Below, one piece after another: positions 6,192 through 7,826 of a DNA stretch of 7,826 bases (positions are counted from its first letter, which is position 1; every line of letters begins with the position of its first letter). The stretch covers positions 1 through 7,826 of the forward strand of contig DNCF01000191.1 of assembly GCA_003484545.1 (NCBI GenBank), given 5' to 3'. The position numbers were made by a program, and so were the translations under genes. This stretch comes from Massilia sp. (GTDB lineage Bacteria; Pseudomonadota; Gammaproteobacteria; Burkholderiales; Burkholderiaceae_D). The notes beneath the pieces are model-generated. The model had not been told where the DNA came from, searched no databases, and saw only the letters and a list, made by a program, of their open reading frames with translations.

Positions 6192-7607
6192 ATGGCAAAG
6201 ACCGCAGCAGATGTGATGCAGATGGTGAAGGATAACGAAGTCAAGTTCGTTGATTTCCGTTTCGCGGATACCCGTGGCAAGGAACAGCACGTCACCGTCC
6301 CTGTGTCGCACTTCGACCTGGACAAGTTCGAGTCGGGCCACGCTTTCGACGGCTCGTCGATCGCCGGCTGGAAGGGCATCGAAGCATCGGACATGCTCCT
6401 GATGCCGGACCCGAACACCGCCAACATCGATCCGTTCATGGAAGAAACCACCCTGTTCATGCAGTGCGACGTGATCGAACCGTCGGACGGCAAGGGCTAC
6501 GACCGCGACCCGCGCTCGATCGCCAAGCGCGCCGAAGCCTACCTGAAGTCCTCGGGCGTGGGCGACACCGCCTTCTTCGGCCCGGAGCCGGAATTCTTCA
6601 TCTTCGACTCGATCCGCTGGAAGAGCGACATGTCGGGCTGCTTCGTGAAGATCGAATCGGAAGAAGCTTCCTGGTCGACCGACAAGGAAATCGAAGGCGG
6701 CAACAGCGGCCACCGTCCGACCGTCAAGGGCGGCTATTTCCCGGTCCCGCCGGTCGACAGCTTCCAGGACATGCGCTCGGAAATGTGCCTGATCCTCGAA
6801 TCGCTCGGCATCCCGGTCGAAGTGCACCACCATGAAGTGGCCGGCGCCGGCCAGAACGAAATCGGCACCCGCTTCTCGACCCTGGTCGAGCGCGCCGACT
6901 GGACCCAGAACATGAAGTACGTGATCTGGAACGTCGCCCACAGCTACGGCAAGACCGCGACCTTCATGCCGAAGCCGATGAACGGCGACAACGGCTCGGG
7001 CATGCACGTGCACCAGTCGATCTGGAAGGACGGCAAGAACCTGTTCGCCGGCGACGGCTATGCCGGCCTGTCGGAAACGGCCCTGTACTACATCGGCGGC
7101 ATCATCAAGCACGCCAAGGCCCTGAACGCGATCACCAACCCGGGCACCAACTCGTACAAGCGCCTGGTGCCGGGCTACGAAGCCCCGGTCAAGCTGGCCT
7201 ACTCGGCCCGCAACCGTTCGGCCTCGATCCGCATCCCGCACGTGGCGAACCCGAAGGGCCGCCGCATCGAGGTGCGCTTCCCGGACCCGCTGGCCAACGT
7301 CTACCTGTGCTTCGCCGCGCTGCTGATGGCCGGCCTGGACGGCATCCAGAACAAGATCCACCCGGGCGAAGCCGCGACCAAGGACCTATACCACCTGCCG
7401 CCGGAAGAGGACAAGCTGATCCCGACGGTCTGCGCTTCGCTGGAAGAAGCCCTGGAAGCCCTGGACAAGGACCGCGAGTTCCTGACCCGCGGCGGCGTGT
7501 TCAGCGACGCCATGATCGACGCCTACATCGACCTCAAGATGCAGGAAGTGCAGCGCATGCGCATGACGCCGCACCCGATCGAATTCGACATGTACTACTC
7601 GTCGTAA
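6192..7607 (+). CDS. glnA: Type I glutamine synthetase
   Basis: A complete 471-residue enzyme, the normal length for proteobacterial GlnA. It makes glutamine from glutamate, ammonia and ATP in the cytoplasm as a dodecamer and is the main route of ammonium assimilation. Visible signatures are DGSSIAGWKGI (from residue 53), the metal-binding GPEPEFF (Glu132, Glu134), HHEVAGAGQNEIG (Glu215, Glu223), the ATP-site segment NGSGMHVHQS (267-276) and the glutamate-site loops NPGTNSYKRLVPG and NRSASIRIP. Tyr400 in LYHLPPEE (codon 7389-7391) is the adenylylation site equivalent to E. coli Tyr397, so GlnE control is expected. The usual MTPHPIEF ending is intact. Codon use is strongly biased (for example GAA for Glu), as expected for high expression. 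Transcription should come from the NtrC/sigma-54 promoter upstream, and a terminator follows the gene. Identity is secure. Confidence 0.98.
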   Translation: MAKTAADVMQMVKDNEVKFVDFRFADTRGKEQHVTVPVSHFDLDKFESGHAFDGSSIAGWKGIEASDMLLMPDPNTANIDPFMEETTLFMQCDVIEPSDGKGYDRDPRSIAKRAEAYLKSSGVGDTAFFGPEPEFFIFDSIRWKSDMSGCFVKIESEEASWSTDKEIEGGNSGHRPTVKGGYFPVPPVDSFQDMRSEMCLILESLGIPVEVHHHEVAGAGQNEIGTRFSTLVERADWTQNMKYVIWNVAHSYGKTATFMPKPMNGDNGSGMHVHQSIWKDGKNLFAGDGYAGLSETALYYIGGIIKHAKALNAITNPGTNSYKRLVPGYEAPVKLAYSARNRSASIRIPHVANPKGRRIEVRFPDPLANVYLCFAALLMAGLDGIQNKIHPGEAATKDLYHLPPEEDKLIPTVCASLEEALEALDKDREFLTRGGVFSDAMIDAYIDLKMQEVQRMRMTPHPIEFDMYYSS

Positions 7608-7630
7608 TCGAGACGGCAAGAGCGTTGCGC

Positions 7631-7649
7631 TACAGCATCAAAAGCTGTA
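7631..7649 (+). other. Small hairpin in the glnA 3' region
   Basis: TACAGC (7631-7636) and GCTGTA (7644-7649) pair around a 7-base A-rich loop, 24 bases after the stop codon. There is no T-run. It may add mRNA stability or be incidental. Confidence 0.3.
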
Positions 7650-7670
7650 AGGCAATGTAACTTGTAGACA

Positions 7671-7713
7671 AAACGCGGGGCGAGCCGAAGGCTTTCCCCG
7701 CGTTTCTCTTTTT
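7671..7713 (+). terminator. Intrinsic terminator of glnA
   Basis: AAACGCGGGG (7671-7680) and CCCCGCGTTT (7696-7705) are perfect reverse complements. Inside, AGCC (7683-7686) pairs with GGCT (7690-7693) around a GAA loop. The pyrimidine tract CTCTTTTT follows at 7706-7713. This is a strong rho-independent terminator, suggesting that glnA is mostly transcribed alone and the next gene has its own promoter. Confidence 0.88.
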
Positions 7714-7720
7714 AATACGG

Positions 7721-7726
7721 TATAGT
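7721..7726 (+). promoter_or_regulatory. Candidate sigma-70 -10 element for the downstream gene
   Basis: TATAGT differs from TATAAT by one base and lies just after the glnA terminator and before a + strand open frame. No good -35 hexamer is found 16-18 bases upstream, where the terminator stem lies, so the call is tentative. Confidence 0.4.
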
Positions 7727-7749
7727 CGGCTCGACTTCCACTCGCACGC

Positions 7750-7826
7750 ATGCGCGTGCAGCTTCCAACGATGCGAATGACAAGCAGTGTGACCCGGCAT
7801 GGTGTCCAGCTGGCGCTGGCGGCCGG
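7750..7826 (+). CDS. Start of an unidentified downstream gene (cut by right edge)
   Basis: A frame opens at ATG 7750 and stays open to the window end, giving at most 25 residues. In-frame ATGs at 7771 and 7777 are alternatives. From 7777 the peptide begins MTSSVTRHGVQLALAA, a short basic stretch then hydrophobic residues, which could begin a signal peptide. None of the starts has a clear Shine-Dalgarno, and ATG 7750 lies in the loop of a 6-bp hairpin (7744-7749 with 7754-7759). In related bacteria glnA is often followed by a small DUF4124-type exported protein and then the ntrBC sensor-regulator genes. Too little is visible to say which, and the frame could be chance. Confidence 0.35.
   Translation, partial: MRVQLPTMRMTSSVTRHGVQLALAA

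Noticed and set aside
5934..7361. 475-codon minus-strand open frame opposite glnA
   Set aside because: Antisense to glnA, whose identity is certain; the translation shows only the repetitive D/V/R/H pattern of reverse-frame high-GC coding DNA.

Overview
The window comes from a high-GC (clearly above 60% by eye) Gram-negative bacterium. The glnA type, the Sec-type signal peptide, the NtrC/sigma-54 control region and the gene set best fit a betaproteobacterium of the Oxalobacteraceae, something like Massilia or Telluria. That placement is inferred from general resemblance, not from a search.

Layout. (1) Bases 2-1765, + strand: the C-terminal 587 residues of a penicillin-binding-protein-type transpeptidase, cut by the left edge. 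(2) Bases 1753-3174, +: a membrane-anchored TAXI-family (TRAP transporter solute receptor-like) protein whose start overlaps the end of the first gene, so the two are probably co-transcribed. (3) Bases 3250-5196, +: a secreted CocE/NonD-family serine hydrolase with the full catalytic triad and carboxylate cluster of alpha-amino acid ester hydrolases. (4) Bases 5197-5407: a convergent intergenic region holding a nested inverted-repeat element (5220-5351) that can fold as a three-armed structure. (5) Bases 5408-5866, - strand: a small single-domain rhodanese. (6) Bases 5867-6191: a 325-base divergent control region with seven GGTGC/GCACC half-sites in 105 bases, one perfect NtrC palindrome, and a well-formed sigma-54 -24/-12 promoter reading into glnA. 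(7) Bases 6192-7607, +: glnA, type I glutamine synthetase, complete, with the adenylylation tyrosine. (8) Bases 7608-7826: glnA 3' region with an intrinsic terminator, then a likely -10 element and the first codons of another + strand gene that runs off the right edge.

How the parts work together. The clearest regulatory story is nitrogen control. NtrC would bind about 110-145 bases upstream of the inferred glnA start and activate the sigma-54 promoter, and the enzyme would also be controlled by adenylylation at its conserved tyrosine. The transpeptidase, TAXI protein and hydrolase all act in the cell envelope or periplasm, but nothing in the sequence links them in one pathway. I see no tRNA, rRNA, CRISPR array, insertion sequence or phage gene. 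Most of the window is conserved core genome. The less ordinary items are the enlarged transpeptidase domain, the two-membrane-segment TAXI protein without transporter partners, the hydrolase's ester-hydrolase signature and the nested repeat.
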